Assembly (NCBI GenBank): GCA_910588865.1
Contig: CAJUSJ010000039.1
Span: forward strand, 1-34,590
Direction: 5' to 3'
DNA from: an uncultured Lachnospiraceae bacterium
GTDB taxonomy: Bacteria > Bacillota > Clostridia > Lachnospirales > Lachnospiraceae
DNA length: 34,590 nucleotides
Position 1 is the first letter of the stretch. The number at the start of each line of letters is the position of its first letter. Both the position numbers and the translations under genes were made by a program. Below, one piece after another: positions 15,301-23,628 of the stretch. The notes under the pieces are model-generated. The model did not search any database, was not told the DNA's origin, and saw nothing but the letters and a program-made list of their open reading frames with translations.

Positions 15301-17516
15301 TGCAGGGCAAAGCCCAGCAGCTCCACCAGGAAAATCACGCCGATTACCCGTGGCAGCCGCAGAACTGCGTCTATGAGGCCACAGATATTGTCACAAGGTA
15401 CACCATGCTGTCTCTGGCCACGGAAAGAGTTCTGGCCGGCATTGGAAACGGCACGAAGGAAGAAAAGGCCCAAAACCTGGTTATGTCCTTAAAGGCCATG
15501 GATGAGATGATGTATCTGTTCTATCAGCACAAAGGGCTTAACGAGAATCCTGGGGACAAGACCCACAACAGGGTTCCGGTGAGCCGTATCAACATCCGCT
15601 ATCAGAGGATGTTCGCGGGAGCCTTCATGTACGCCGGAGGCAAACATATAGGCATCGAGTGGTCATCCCTGTCCGGTATGGTAAACGGCAGACCCGTGGT
15701 GAGAGATGAGAACGGAAAGTGGATAAGCGGACAGTATTTTGGCTGGGGCATTGCCCATGAGATCGGCCATGAGATCAATGAGGGCGCTTACACGGTGGCA
15801 GAGGTTACCAACAACTATTTCTCACTGCTGGCACAGGCCAGGGACACCAACACCTCTGTCCGTTTTACATACGACAAGGTATTTGATAAGGTAACATCAG
15901 GAACCAAGGGCAAGGCCTCCAACGTGTTTGTACAGCTGGCCATGTACTGGCAGCTCCATCTGGCCTATGATAGGGGCTACAATTTTAAGATCTACGATGA
16001 CCCCGGGGAGCAGCTTGACAATCTGTTCTTCGCCAGAGTGGACTCTTACGCCAGAAAGATCAGCGAGGCCCCAGGTTCTCTCAGCCTCAACGGGGCGGAC
16101 ACGGACAACAAGCTGATGCGCCTGGCAATGGCGTCGGCACAGAAAAACCTGCTGAGCTTCTTTGAACACTGGGGAATGGAGCCTGACGAGGAAACCATAG
16201 CCTACGCGGGGCAGTTTGAGGAGGAGACCAGAGGAATCTGGTTTGCCAATGACGAGACCAGAGTAAAGCAGATTGAGGCCGGAGCGGACCAAAATCTGGC
16301 TGAGGCTGTGAAAGTAACAGGCACCATTGACTATACAGAAGGAAGCAATGAAGTGACATTAAACCTGTCCTCCTCTCAGGATATCTGGATATATGAGATC
16401 CGCCGTTATGAGAGAATCAAGGATGAGATTGTCAGAAGGCCAGTGGGCTATGTCCAGGCAAATGGCGGGGAGGCTCAGTTTACCGATGTCATAGGAACCA
16501 TCAACAACCACGCTTTCACCTACGAGGTCATAGGCTATGACCAGTGGCTGAATCCTACAAAGACGGCGGAGCTTGGGGAAGTAAAGGTATCTCACGACGG
16601 AAACCTGGACAAAGACCTCTGGCAGATCACGACCAACATGACCAACGGGGAGCTGGAGGATGCGGATGACAATGATCCGGAGGTTCCGTATCAGCCGGGA
16701 CTGGAGCTGATGTGTGACAATGATATGTCCACCAGCTTTACCGGAAAGACAGAGGGAACCCAGGTTCCGGAGATTGTGATCCACTTAAATCAGCTGGAAA
16801 CCATCACCGGGCTTAAGTATGCCGGAACAGCGGTGGAAGGCCTGGAGATCTATGTCAGCGAAAGCGGCGGAGAAGGCAATGAGGAGTGGACCATGGTTAA
16901 AACACATGCCTCCGGCATTAAACAGGATGGCAGCGCCACAGTGTACCACTTTACCGACGGCACTAACCTGTTTACTTACGACGCTTCCTATGTGAAACTG
17001 ACGGCACCCGGCCAGGGAGGAAAAGAACTGACCGTGGCAGAGCTGTCCCTTATGGGAGAGACCGGGGACAATGTTTCTCTGGAAAGCACAGGCTCTATCG
17101 GAATCCTCAGTGAGGATTATGTAGACGGGACCACCATTCCCCAGGGCTCTCTGGTATTTACAGGCACCTACAAAGGAAATCCGGCTTACAACACCGTTCT
17201 TCTGTGGGACGACCAGGGCAATATCGTGGGAGGCACAGACGAGGCAGGCACCATCAACGCGGAGGAAGTTATATTCGCCCCGGATCCTCAAGACGGGATG
17301 CTGGGAGAGGTCAGCGACGGAATCTGGGTTTACTACATAAAGCCGGGATTTGACATGACTCAGCTGAAAGGCAGAAAGATAAGGGCTGAACTCTACCGGG
17401 TAGATGACGCCATGACCCAGGAAGGAGAGCGTCTGGTAAGCTCCACTGTATTTGTGGAGATTCCTGATCCGATTCCCTCTATTAAACTGAACAAAGGTAC
17501 AGGAGGCGGCGAGTGA
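12303..17516 (+). CDS. Secreted M60-family metallopeptidase with dockerin, FN3 and discoidin-like domains
   Basis: This protein has 1737 residues with a signal peptide at about 1-30. Residues 183-242 form a type I dockerin with two calcium loops (DINGDDQIDDAD and DLNGDGQVDLLD). A discoidin-like segment (about 255-425) and two FN3 domains (about 433-520 and 524-612) follow, then a second discoidin-like domain (about 630-785). The M60-like peptidase spans about 840-1240, with zinc motif H1152-E1153-x-x-H1156 and the third ligand probably E1167 in AEVTNN, the typical M60 spacing. A third discoidin-like domain is at about 1466-1590. M60 enzymes cleave O-glycosylated proteins such as mucins; the discoidin-like domains would bind glycans. 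The start is GTG with AGGAGGAAGG upstream. It overlaps the start of the next gene by one base. No sortase motif or membrane anchor is seen, so attachment, if any, would go through the dockerin. Confidence 0.9.
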   Translation: MKRRVAFAMAAVLFVCNPLQSMNPVLSVKASIDSRLVGDTGDIASVSNGQSGGAKAQTLSEDGGTGWLKLRVQGTAQAAQSQWTVELYPSDGEGGGESITDSFTMPAMEDSRYSQVETVIKDIPDGTYDLRLVPSSTDGNSYVPYEQKGIKIKGDMTTLRLMNDLPESHGYGDTEKAKIGVLSMGDINGDDQIDDADKEELLKIIAMEDRHDDAFFDRADLNGDGQVDLLDVAHFTKYYQTGVQERKAEPVKAVLVRAEEVKASASNADITQGSIEAMMAGEGSLALEAEGEITRENPVKIEAEFNAPKQMRGFVIEPVMGSGGSIRDAVVQVEDENGKLHEFQVVDGQVNKQRSLKKAMAMAAANVVSEEEETVDDDMRQGVPIEIDLGGQVAVKKVTISVSKTLESKSLVEISRVEFLNDMENRIPEPMMAGPDRLKVEDGDASFVMTWKKQANVTGYEVTVSDEENSQTYPVEAATIMVSSLAGDDLINGKEYKVEVRSVNGTWRSPSSFTTAHPRAVSLPPAPENVAITGGYRRLAIQWKDMKDTDTYTLYYRKAADTEGTFQSVPGIEENRYDLRELEDETEYEIYLTGSNPLGEGPGSIHYKGKTVSLNPPETPNYKLINTPQAQTHTAHIESVLYGGTDEHEFDVVDGDYTTSWVRLDWDAGNAYPGENKAPIVTLDQEYEMDTVALIPDEEQKFDLTSVRIDYWDAANNKKSVATRLYKKTSNDKTYYMVQAVEPFTAKRVQLAMRTFNQRRISVAEYKFYYYDPLEDDIMGLYTDTYHVSLREDVTQGDIDNLRKRLNTTDPASGEYHPKKDILEAELANAEQILKEGSSAADIMVVDNKDTEGYDSHITFRGGLNVYQPLGVTVRAGDTITVYAGGPRHEIGDGTRLQVVVSQYHGSSNAVFRSVGYLKAGPNEITIPAVDNMDLERGGQIYIAYTGTAGAEEYGVRVVGGTRIPVLDLSDMSLRTMDDPLSDETCRTKVMNYIDALEDMQGKAQQLHQENHADYPWQPQNCVYEATDIVTRYTMLSLATERVLAGIGNGTKEEKAQNLVMSLKAMDEMMYLFYQHKGLNENPGDKTHNRVPVSRINIRYQRMFAGAFMYAGGKHIGIEWSSLSGMVNGRPVVRDENGKWISGQYFGWGIAHEIGHEINEGAYTVAEVTNNYFSLLAQARDTNTSVRFTYDKVFDKVTSGTKGKASNVFVQLAMYWQLHLAYDRGYNFKIYDDPGEQLDNLFFARVDSYARKISEAPGSLSLNGADTDNKLMRLAMASAQKNLLSFFEHWGMEPDEETIAYAGQFEEETRGIWFANDETRVKQIEAGADQNLAEAVKVTGTIDYTEGSNEVTLNLSSSQDIWIYEIRRYERIKDEIVRRPVGYVQANGGEAQFTDVIGTINNHAFTYEVIGYDQWLNPTKTAELGEVKVSHDGNLDKDLWQITTNMTNGELEDADDNDPEVPYQPGLELMCDNDMSTSFTGKTEGTQVPEIVIHLNQLETITGLKYAGTAVEGLEIYVSESGGEGNEEWTMVKTHASGIKQDGSATVYHFTDGTNLFTYDASYVKLTAPGQGGKELTVAELSLMGETGDNVSLESTGSIGILSEDYVDGTTIPQGSLVFTGTYKGNPAYNTVLLWDDQGNIVGGTDEAGTINAEEVIFAPDPQDGMLGEVSDGIWVYYIKPGFDMTQLKGRKIRAELYRVDDAMTQEGERLVSSTVFVEIPDPIPSIKLNKGTGGGE

Positions 17517-18754
17517 TGAGAAGAGGAACAATCAGATACGGTCTGACCGTCTGCCTGACAGCGGCAGCCATGACCACATCCTGTCTGTGCGCGTGGGCGG
17601 CAGCGCCTTTTGTCAGCTGGCAGAAGGGAGAAGGAGACAATCAGGCACAGGTGTCCGTGACACTGTCAGACAGCGACGACATACCAGGCGGCGTGTCAGC
17701 GCTCCAGCTGGGATTCAGGCTGGAAGTACAGGATGCGGATCATATTCAGGAGGTGACATTCACCTTTGACAGCTCCATCAGCGGCGACGATACGGTGACC
17801 GTAAAGGATTATGTCTACGATGAGGATGAAGGGGTTCTGACCGTGTTCGCGGCAGGCAACGACATCACCCTTCTGGAAGCTGGAAAGACACAGAAGCTGG
17901 GAACCGTCACCGCCAAGGCCTCAGAGGATATCCAGGTCTATGCCCTGGAGGCAGAGGTCGCGGGGGATGGGGAGAAAAAGACCATTGAGCTGGGCGACCA
18001 GCAGGGCAATTCCTGTACCCTGAAGGCCTCAGAGAAGGATCCCGACGATCCCACAACCCCGGATAACCCGGATGATCCTGACGATCCCACAACCCCGGAC
18101 AACCCGGATGATACCACAGATCCTGACGACCCAGATAAGCCTTCGGGCCTGCCCTCCGTGGGAAGACCCGGCAGAGGCGGCGGTTCCGGCGGCAGCTCCA
18201 AAAGCAGGTCAGGCGGGTATCCGGAGCCTGTTACAGGAGCCCGGGAGACAGCCGGAACATGGGAGTGGACCGGAACCGTGTGGAAATTTAAGCTCAGCTC
18301 CGGCTCTTACGCCAGGGACACCTGGGTTTACGTCAAGGGAGAATGGTATCACCTGGATCCAAACGGCGACATGAATACCCTGTGGTATCAGACGCCTGCC
18401 GGCACATGGTACTATCTGGGCAACAGCGGCGCGATGAAAAAAGGCTGGATCGAGCTGTCCGAGGTCCGCTACCACTTAAACGAGGACAGTGGCAAGATGG
18501 ATACCGGCTGGTTCTACCTGGGCGGCAACTGGTTTTACGCCCAGGCAAGCGGAGCCATGGCCACAGATTGGCAGATGATCAATGAGAAATGGTATTATCT
18601 GAATCCTGTGAGACCAGTTCCCGTGAAGGTGACCGACCCTGTAACCGGCCAGGAGACCGAGTCTGTTGAGGGACAGAGGCTTTATGGAGCCATGTACGCG
18701 GCAGAGACCACACCGGACGGTTTTGTGGTAGACGAAAATGGTGTGAGACAGTAA
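17516..18754 (+). CDS. Choline-binding wall protein with a possible cohesin-like domain
   Basis: The protein has 412 residues and a signal peptide at about 1-29. A beta-rich domain (about 30-165) carries the pattern VSVTLSDSD...LQLGFRLEV...VLTVFAAGN...KLGTVTAKA, which resembles a cohesin fold by eye. A linker rich in Asp, Pro and Thr (about 175-215, two tandem 12-residue repeats) and a Gly/Ser/Arg stretch follow. About five choline-binding (CW_binding_1) repeats lie at about 245-365, with aromatic-glycine motifs such as WYYLGNSGAMKKGW. These repeats hold proteins on choline-bearing teichoic or lipoteichoic acid. The ATG at 17516 overlaps the stop of the M60 gene (TGATG), with AGGAGG nine bases upstream; translation is likely coupled. 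The cohesin call is uncertain: the domain could also be another immunoglobulin-like or CBM-like fold. Confidence 0.75.
   Translation: MRRGTIRYGLTVCLTAAAMTTSCLCAWAAAPFVSWQKGEGDNQAQVSVTLSDSDDIPGGVSALQLGFRLEVQDADHIQEVTFTFDSSISGDDTVTVKDYVYDEDEGVLTVFAAGNDITLLEAGKTQKLGTVTAKASEDIQVYALEAEVAGDGEKKTIELGDQQGNSCTLKASEKDPDDPTTPDNPDDPDDPTTPDNPDDTTDPDDPDKPSGLPSVGRPGRGGGSGGSSKSRSGGYPEPVTGARETAGTWEWTGTVWKFKLSSGSYARDTWVYVKGEWYHLDPNGDMNTLWYQTPAGTWYYLGNSGAMKKGWIELSEVRYHLNEDSGKMDTGWFYLGGNWFYAQASGAMATDWQMINEKWYYLNPVRPVPVKVTDPVTGQETESVEGQRLYGAMYAAETTPDGFVVDENGVRQ
18044..18112 (+). repeat. Tandem 36-bp repeat coding the Asp/Pro/Thr linker
   Basis: Two 33-base units (18044-18076 and 18080-18112) are identical except for one silent base, at a period of 36. 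They code for DDPTTPDNPDD-type segments. Near identity at the DNA level suggests recent duplication by slippage; copy number may vary between strains and change the length of the wall-spanning linker. Confidence 0.85.
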
Positions 18755-18834
18755 CCTGCATGCCCCCGCGCTCCGCGGCTTTGCCGTGAAGGAAAGGAGG
18801 CTGCCGCGCCCTTTTGGGCAGGCGGGGTAACAGA

Positions 18835-18885
18835 GGCCAGAGTTTTGTTGGAGAATATCCGGCAAAGCTCTGGCCCCTTATTTTT
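18835..18885 (+). terminator. Strong intrinsic terminator after the choline-binding protein gene
   Basis: GGCCAGAG (18835-18842) pairs perfectly with CTCTGGCC (18868-18875), and further inner pairing (TTTG with CAAAG) can extend the stem. CCTTATTTTT follows. A smaller hairpin, CCGCGCCC with GGGC and GCGG, precedes it at about 18804-18825. It isolates the surface-protein operon from the leucine/isoleucine genes. Confidence 0.85.
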
Positions 18886-18949
18886 CAGGAGATAACTCCA
18901 GGTTATGCCAAAAATTCCAAATAAGTTTAAGAGAATTTAGTGGGAATTC

Positions 18950-18978
18950 TTGAAATCCGCGGCCAAATGATATATGAT
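18950..18978 (+). promoter_or_regulatory. Sigma-A promoter of the leuB-ilvD-ilvB-ser operon
   Basis: TTGAAA at 18950-18955 and TATGAT at 18973-18978 are separated by exactly 17 bases. Each differs from consensus by one base. Transcription should start near 18985, leaving a leader of only about 42 bases before leuB. That is too short for a T-box or a leader-peptide attenuator, so control, if any, is at initiation. Confidence 0.75.
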
Positions 18979-19026
18979 GAAGAGAAACAATTGCAGAAAG
19001 AAAGGGAAAAGGGGAGAATATTAGGG

Positions 19027-20112
19027 ATGGACTGTAAGATTGTTACCATACCGGGCGACGGGATCGGACCGGAGATTGTAAGAGAGGCATGTAAGATTCT
19101 TGACAAGGTGGGCCAGGTCTACGGCCATACATTTGAATATAATGAGATCCTTATGGGAGGCTGCTCCATTGACGCTTACGGAGTACCTCTGACAGAGGAG
19201 GCTCTGGAGACAGCCAGAAAAAGCGACGCCGTGCTGCTGGGAGCGGTGGGAGGCGATGTGGGCAATTCCAGGTGGTATGATGTAGCCCCAAACCTAAGGC
19301 CTGAGGCGGGGCTGCTGGCCATCCGCAAGGGCCTTGGCCTGTTCGCCAATATCCGCCCCGCTTATCTGTATAAAGAGCTGGCCGATGCCTGCCCATTAAA
19401 GAGGGAGATCATCGGAGATGGATTTGACATGGTGATCATGAGGGAGCTGACCGGAGGCCTTTACTTCGGGGAGCGCCATACCAGAGAGGTGGACGGCGTC
19501 ATGACAGCCGTGGACACCCTGACCTACAATGAGAAGGAGATCCGCCGTATTGCCGTAAAGGCCTTTGACATCGCCATGAAGAGGAGAAAGAAAGTCATCA
19601 GTGTGGATAAGGCCAATGTGCTGGACTCCTCCCGACTGTGGAGGAAAGTGGTGGAGGAAGTGGCAAAGGATTATCCGGAGGTGGAGCTGAGCCATATGCT
19701 GGTGGACAACTGCGCCATGCAGCTGGTGATGAATCCGGGACAGTTTGACGTGGTCCTGACAGAGAACATGTTCGGGGACATTCTGTCCGACGAGGCCAGC
19801 ATGATCACCGGGTCCATCGGCATGCTGTCGTCAGCCAGCTTAAATGAGACAAAATTCGGCCTTTACGAGCCAAGCCACGGTTCTGCCCCGGATATCGCGG
19901 GAAAGAACCTGGCAAACCCCATCGCCACCATTCTCTCCGGGGCCATGATGCTTCGGTATTCCTTTGATCTGGACAAGGAGGCGGGGGCCATAGAGGCGGC
20001 GGTACAGGAGGTTCTTACCAGAGGATACCGAACCGGGGATATTTACCAGGAGGGCTGTACCAAGGTGGGAACCGCCCAGATGGGAGATCTGATCGCGGCA
20101 GCGGTGAAATAA
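19027..20112 (+). CDS. leuB: 3-isopropylmalate dehydrogenase
   Basis: The 361-residue protein is a member of the isocitrate/isopropylmalate dehydrogenase family. It oxidises and decarboxylates 3-isopropylmalate with NAD in leucine synthesis. Visible motifs are the N-terminal IPGDGIGPEI, the substrate-binding MRELTGGLYFGER, the DNCAMQLV segment, and the NAD-binding EPSHGSAPDIAGKN. I chose ATG 19027 (MDCKIVTIPGDG), which fits family N-termini and has GGGGAG upstream. An in-frame GTG at 18940 lies upstream of the promoter -10 and cannot be the start of a transcript from it. leuA and leuCD are not in the window. Confidence 0.96.
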   Translation: MDCKIVTIPGDGIGPEIVREACKILDKVGQVYGHTFEYNEILMGGCSIDAYGVPLTEEALETARKSDAVLLGAVGGDVGNSRWYDVAPNLRPEAGLLAIRKGLGLFANIRPAYLYKELADACPLKREIIGDGFDMVIMRELTGGLYFGERHTREVDGVMTAVDTLTYNEKEIRRIAVKAFDIAMKRRKKVISVDKANVLDSSRLWRKVVEEVAKDYPEVELSHMLVDNCAMQLVMNPGQFDVVLTENMFGDILSDEASMITGSIGMLSSASLNETKFGLYEPSHGSAPDIAGKNLANPIATILSGAMMLRYSFDLDKEAGAIEAAVQEVLTRGYRTGDIYQEGCTKVGTAQMGDLIAAAVK

Positions 20113-20212
20113 GAGCGACCGCGGCCGCGCCGGAGAGACAAGGCGGGTTCCAACGGCCTGGCAGTGACCCGAAGCGGCAGGCGGATACCATATTATACGA
20201 GGAGGAGTCATG

Positions 20213-21871
20213 ATGAGAAGCGACAACGCGAAATCAGGAATGCAACAGGCACCGGCCCGGTCTCTTTACAGGGCCCTGGGGCTGACAGAGGAAGAATTGG
20301 CAAGGCCCCTTGTGGGAATTGTCAGTTCCTATAATGAGATTGTTCCGGGACATATGAACCTGGATAAGATTGTAGACGCGGTAAAGCAGGGAGTGGCTAT
20401 GGCAGGGGGAACCCCCATTGTGTTTCCGGCCATCGCGGTGTGCGACGGCATCGCCATGGGACATGAGGGGATGAAGTATTCCCTGGTGACCAGGGATCTG
20501 ATCGCCGATTCCACAGAGTGTATGGCCATTGCCCATCAGTTCGACGCCCTGGTTATGGTGCCAAACTGTGACAAGAACGTGCCGGGACTTTTGATGGCAG
20601 CGGCCCGCCTGAATATTCCCACGGTGTTTGTCAGCGGCGGTCCCATGCTGGCAGGCCATGTAAAAGGTGAGAAGAGAAGCTTATCCAGCATGTTTGAGGC
20701 AGTGGGGTCCTATGCCGCGGGCACCATGACCGAGGAGGAAGTGAGGGAGTTTGAGCGCAAGGTGTGTCCCACCTGCGGCTCCTGTTCCGGCATGTACACC
20801 GCCAACAGCATGAACTGCCTGACAGAAGTGCTGGGAATGGGCCTTAAAGGAAACGGAACCATCCCGGCGGTGTACTCTGAGCGGATCAGCCTGGCCAAGC
20901 ACGCCGGCATGGCTGTCATGGAGATGTTAAAGAAAAATATCTGCCCAAGAGACATTATGACCGAGGCAAGCTTCCGCAATGCCCTGACCATGGACATGGC
21001 TCTGGGGTGCAGCACCAACAGCATGCTCCACCTGCCGGCAATCGCCCATGAGGCAGGTGTGGAGATCAACGTGGATATCGCCAACGAGATCAGCGCCAAA
21101 ACCCCCAACTTATGTCACCTGGCCCCGGCCGGACCTACATATATGGAGGATCTGAATGAGGCAGGAGGCATCTACGCGGTGATGAACGAGATCGCCAAGC
21201 TGGGCCTTCTGGATCTGGACTGCATGACCGTCACAGGAAAGACTGTGGGGGAAAATATCAAGGGCTGCGTCAACAGAAACCCGGCAGTGATCCGCACTGT
21301 GGAGAACCCCTATTCCCACACCGGAGGCATCGCTGTGCTCAGAGGCAACTTAGCCCCTGACTCCTGTGTGGTGAAGCGTTCCGCGGTAGTTCCCGAGATG
21401 CTGGAGCATGAGGGTCCCGCCAGGGTGTTTGACCGCGAGGAGGACGCCATTGAGGCCATCAAAGGCGGAAAGATCGCGGCAGGTGATGTGGTCGTCATCC
21501 GCTACGAGGGGCCAAAGGGCGGTCCCGGTATGAGGGAGATGCTCAACCCTACCTCCGCCATAGCGGGGATGGGTCTGGGCTCGTCAGTGGCATTGATCAC
21601 GGATGGTCGGTTCAGCGGGGCCTCCAGAGGGGCTTCCATCGGCCATGTGAGCCCGGAGGCGGCCGCGGGCGGTCCTATCGGGCTTGTGGAGGAAGGGGAT
21701 ATCATTTCCATCAACATCAACGCCAACACCATTAACTTGAAGGTATCAGACGAAGAGCTGGCCAGACGCCGGGCAAACTGGACTCCAAAGACAAAAGAGG
21801 TGTCCGGATATCTGAAGCGCTACAGAAGGCTGGTGACCAGCGCGGACAAGGGAGCAATCCTGGAAGACTAG
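20213..21871 (+). CDS. ilvD: Dihydroxy-acid dehydratase
   Basis: This 552-residue iron-sulphur enzyme makes the 2-keto acids of valine and isoleucine by dehydrating 2,3-dihydroxy acids. The cluster cysteines lie in NCDKNVPG and CPTCGSCSGMYTANSMN. The C-terminal GGPGMREML and TDGRFSGASRGASIGHVSPEAA motifs are intact. Two adjacent ATGs exist (20210 and 20213). The second is preferred because AGGAGG (20200-20205) then lies seven bases away. It follows leuB by about 100 bases with no terminator and is 24 bases from ilvB. Confidence 0.96.
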   Translation: MRSDNAKSGMQQAPARSLYRALGLTEEELARPLVGIVSSYNEIVPGHMNLDKIVDAVKQGVAMAGGTPIVFPAIAVCDGIAMGHEGMKYSLVTRDLIADSTECMAIAHQFDALVMVPNCDKNVPGLLMAAARLNIPTVFVSGGPMLAGHVKGEKRSLSSMFEAVGSYAAGTMTEEEVREFERKVCPTCGSCSGMYTANSMNCLTEVLGMGLKGNGTIPAVYSERISLAKHAGMAVMEMLKKNICPRDIMTEASFRNALTMDMALGCSTNSMLHLPAIAHEAGVEINVDIANEISAKTPNLCHLAPAGPTYMEDLNEAGGIYAVMNEIAKLGLLDLDCMTVTGKTVGENIKGCVNRNPAVIRTVENPYSHTGGIAVLRGNLAPDSCVVKRSAVVPEMLEHEGPARVFDREEDAIEAIKGGKIAAGDVVVIRYEGPKGGPGMREMLNPTSAIAGMGLGSSVALITDGRFSGASRGASIGHVSPEAAAGGPIGLVEEGDIISININANTINLKVSDEELARRRANWTPKTKEVSGYLKRYRRLVTSADKGAILED

Positions 21872-21895
21872 AAGAAGTAAGGAGAGAAAGAACCC

Positions 21896-23575
21896 ATGCA
21901 GATTTTAACAGGAGCAGAGATCCTGGTAGAGTGCCTGAAGGAGCAGGGTGTGGACACCGTGTTCGGATATCCGGGTGGCTCTATCCTGAATATTTATGAT
22001 GCTCTCTACAAGCATCAGGACGAGATCACCCATATTCTTACCTCCCACGAACAGGGAGCGGCCCATGCGGCGGACGGCTATGCCAGAGCCACAGGGAAGG
22101 TGGGAGTGTGCCTGGCCACGTCAGGTCCAGGAGCCACCAACCTGGTAACAGGGATCGCGACCGCCTATATGGATTCCATCCCCGTGGTGGCCATTACCTG
22201 CAATGTGGGCGTAAGCCTTCTGGGAAGGGACAGCTTCCAGGAGATCGATATTGCCGGGGTGACCATGCCCATTACCAAATACAACTTTATTGTAAAGGAT
22301 ATTACCAAGCTGGCAGACGTGGTGCGCAGGGCCTTTACCATCGCCAAGTCAGGCCGGCCCGGCCCGGTTCTTGTGGACATCACCAAAGATGTAACCAGCA
22401 ATTCCTATGATTATGAATACAAGGTGCCGGAGGAGGTCAAGCGGCAGACCGAGACCATTGAGGAGGAAGACTTAGAGCTTGCCCTGATGATGATCAAAAA
22501 CTCTGAAAAGCCCTTTATCCTGGTGGGAGGGGGCGCTAACCTGGCCGATGCCGCTGACGAGGTCAGGCTGTTTGCCCAGAAGGTCCATGCTCCTGTGGGG
22601 GACACTCTTATGGGAAAAGGAGCCTTTGACGGTACCAACGAACTGTACACCGGCATGGTGGGCATGCACGGCACCAAGGCTTCCAATTTCGGGATCACGG
22701 AGTGCGACCTTCTCATCGTGGCAGGGGCCAGATTCAGCGACCGGGTAACCGGCAATACCGCCAAATTCGCCAAAAACGCCAGGATCCTCCAGCTGGACAT
22801 TGATCCCGCGGAGATCAACAAAAATATCAGAACCGATGCCCATGTCATCGGGGATTTAAAGATCATACTGAGAAAGCTGAACGCCCGTCTGGACCCTCAG
22901 AACCATGATGAGTGGGTGGCTCATGTGGAGAGGCTTAAGGACATGTATCCCTTAAGCTACAACAAGGAAGTCCTGACAGGCCCGGCGGTGGTGGAGGCCA
23001 TCTACGAGGCCACAGGCGGGGACGCCATTATCGTCACAGAGGTGGGACAGCATCAGATGTGGGCGGCCCAGTATTACAAGTACAAGAGCCCTCACACCCT
23101 TCTCACCTCCGGCGGCTTAGGCACCATGGGCTACGGTCTGGGAGCGGCACTGGGCGCGAAGATGGGCAGAAAAGATAAAAAGGTGTTCAACATTGCCGGG
23201 GATGGCTGTTTCCGCATGAATATGAATGAGATCGCCACAGCCACCAGGTACAATATCCCGGTGATCCAGGTAGTGGTCAACAACCATGTTCTGGGCATGG
23301 TGCGTCAGTGGCAGACCCTGTTCTACGGCAAGCGGTATTCACATACCATATTGAATGACCATGTGGATTTTGTGAAGCTGGCAGAGGCCATGGGAGCCAA
23401 GGCCTACAAGGTGACCAAAAAGGAAGAGTTAAAGCCAGTGATCGAGGAGGCCATGTCCTTAGATATCCCGGTGGTCATTGATTGTCAGATCCACTGCGAC
23501 GACAAGGTATTTCCTATGGTATCTCCAGGCGCGGCGATTTCCGACGCGTTTGATGATAAAGATCTAAAGCTGTAG
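21896..23575 (+). CDS. ilvB: Acetolactate synthase, large subunit
   Basis: The 559-residue thiamine-diphosphate enzyme catalyses the first shared step of valine, leucine and isoleucine synthesis. The N-terminal domain has GYPGGSILNIYD and the catalytic glutamate in TSHEQGAAHAADG. The FAD/central domain covers about 190-330. The C-terminal domain has the cofactor motif GDGCFRMNMNEIATA and ends NNHVLGMVRQWQ. The ribosome site AAGGAGAG is clear. No small regulatory subunit gene (ilvN/ilvH) follows; serC comes next after 53 bases. The small subunit and ilvC must be elsewhere, or this copy is not feedback-regulated in the usual way. Confidence 0.95.
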   Translation: MQILTGAEILVECLKEQGVDTVFGYPGGSILNIYDALYKHQDEITHILTSHEQGAAHAADGYARATGKVGVCLATSGPGATNLVTGIATAYMDSIPVVAITCNVGVSLLGRDSFQEIDIAGVTMPITKYNFIVKDITKLADVVRRAFTIAKSGRPGPVLVDITKDVTSNSYDYEYKVPEEVKRQTETIEEEDLELALMMIKNSEKPFILVGGGANLADAADEVRLFAQKVHAPVGDTLMGKGAFDGTNELYTGMVGMHGTKASNFGITECDLLIVAGARFSDRVTGNTAKFAKNARILQLDIDPAEINKNIRTDAHVIGDLKIILRKLNARLDPQNHDEWVAHVERLKDMYPLSYNKEVLTGPAVVEAIYEATGGDAIIVTEVGQHQMWAAQYYKYKSPHTLLTSGGLGTMGYGLGAALGAKMGRKDKKVFNIAGDGCFRMNMNEIATATRYNIPVIQVVVNNHVLGMVRQWQTLFYGKRYSHTILNDHVDFVKLAEAMGAKAYKVTKKEELKPVIEEAMSLDIPVVIDCQIHCDDKVFPMVSPGAAISDAFDDKDLKL

Positions 23576-23628
23576 CAGAAGAGTTTCGCGGGTATTAGAA
23601 AAATTCAGAGGAGAGTGGGGAAAGAGCT

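Noticed and set aside
18044..18112. CRISPR-like direct repeats
   Set aside because: The two units are adjacent coding repeats with no spacers and encode a protein linker. No CRISPR array is present in the window.
18755..19026. T-box or leader-peptide attenuator before leuB
   Set aside because: No T-box sequence is seen. The terminator at 18835-18885 lies upstream of the leuB promoter, so it belongs to the previous operon.
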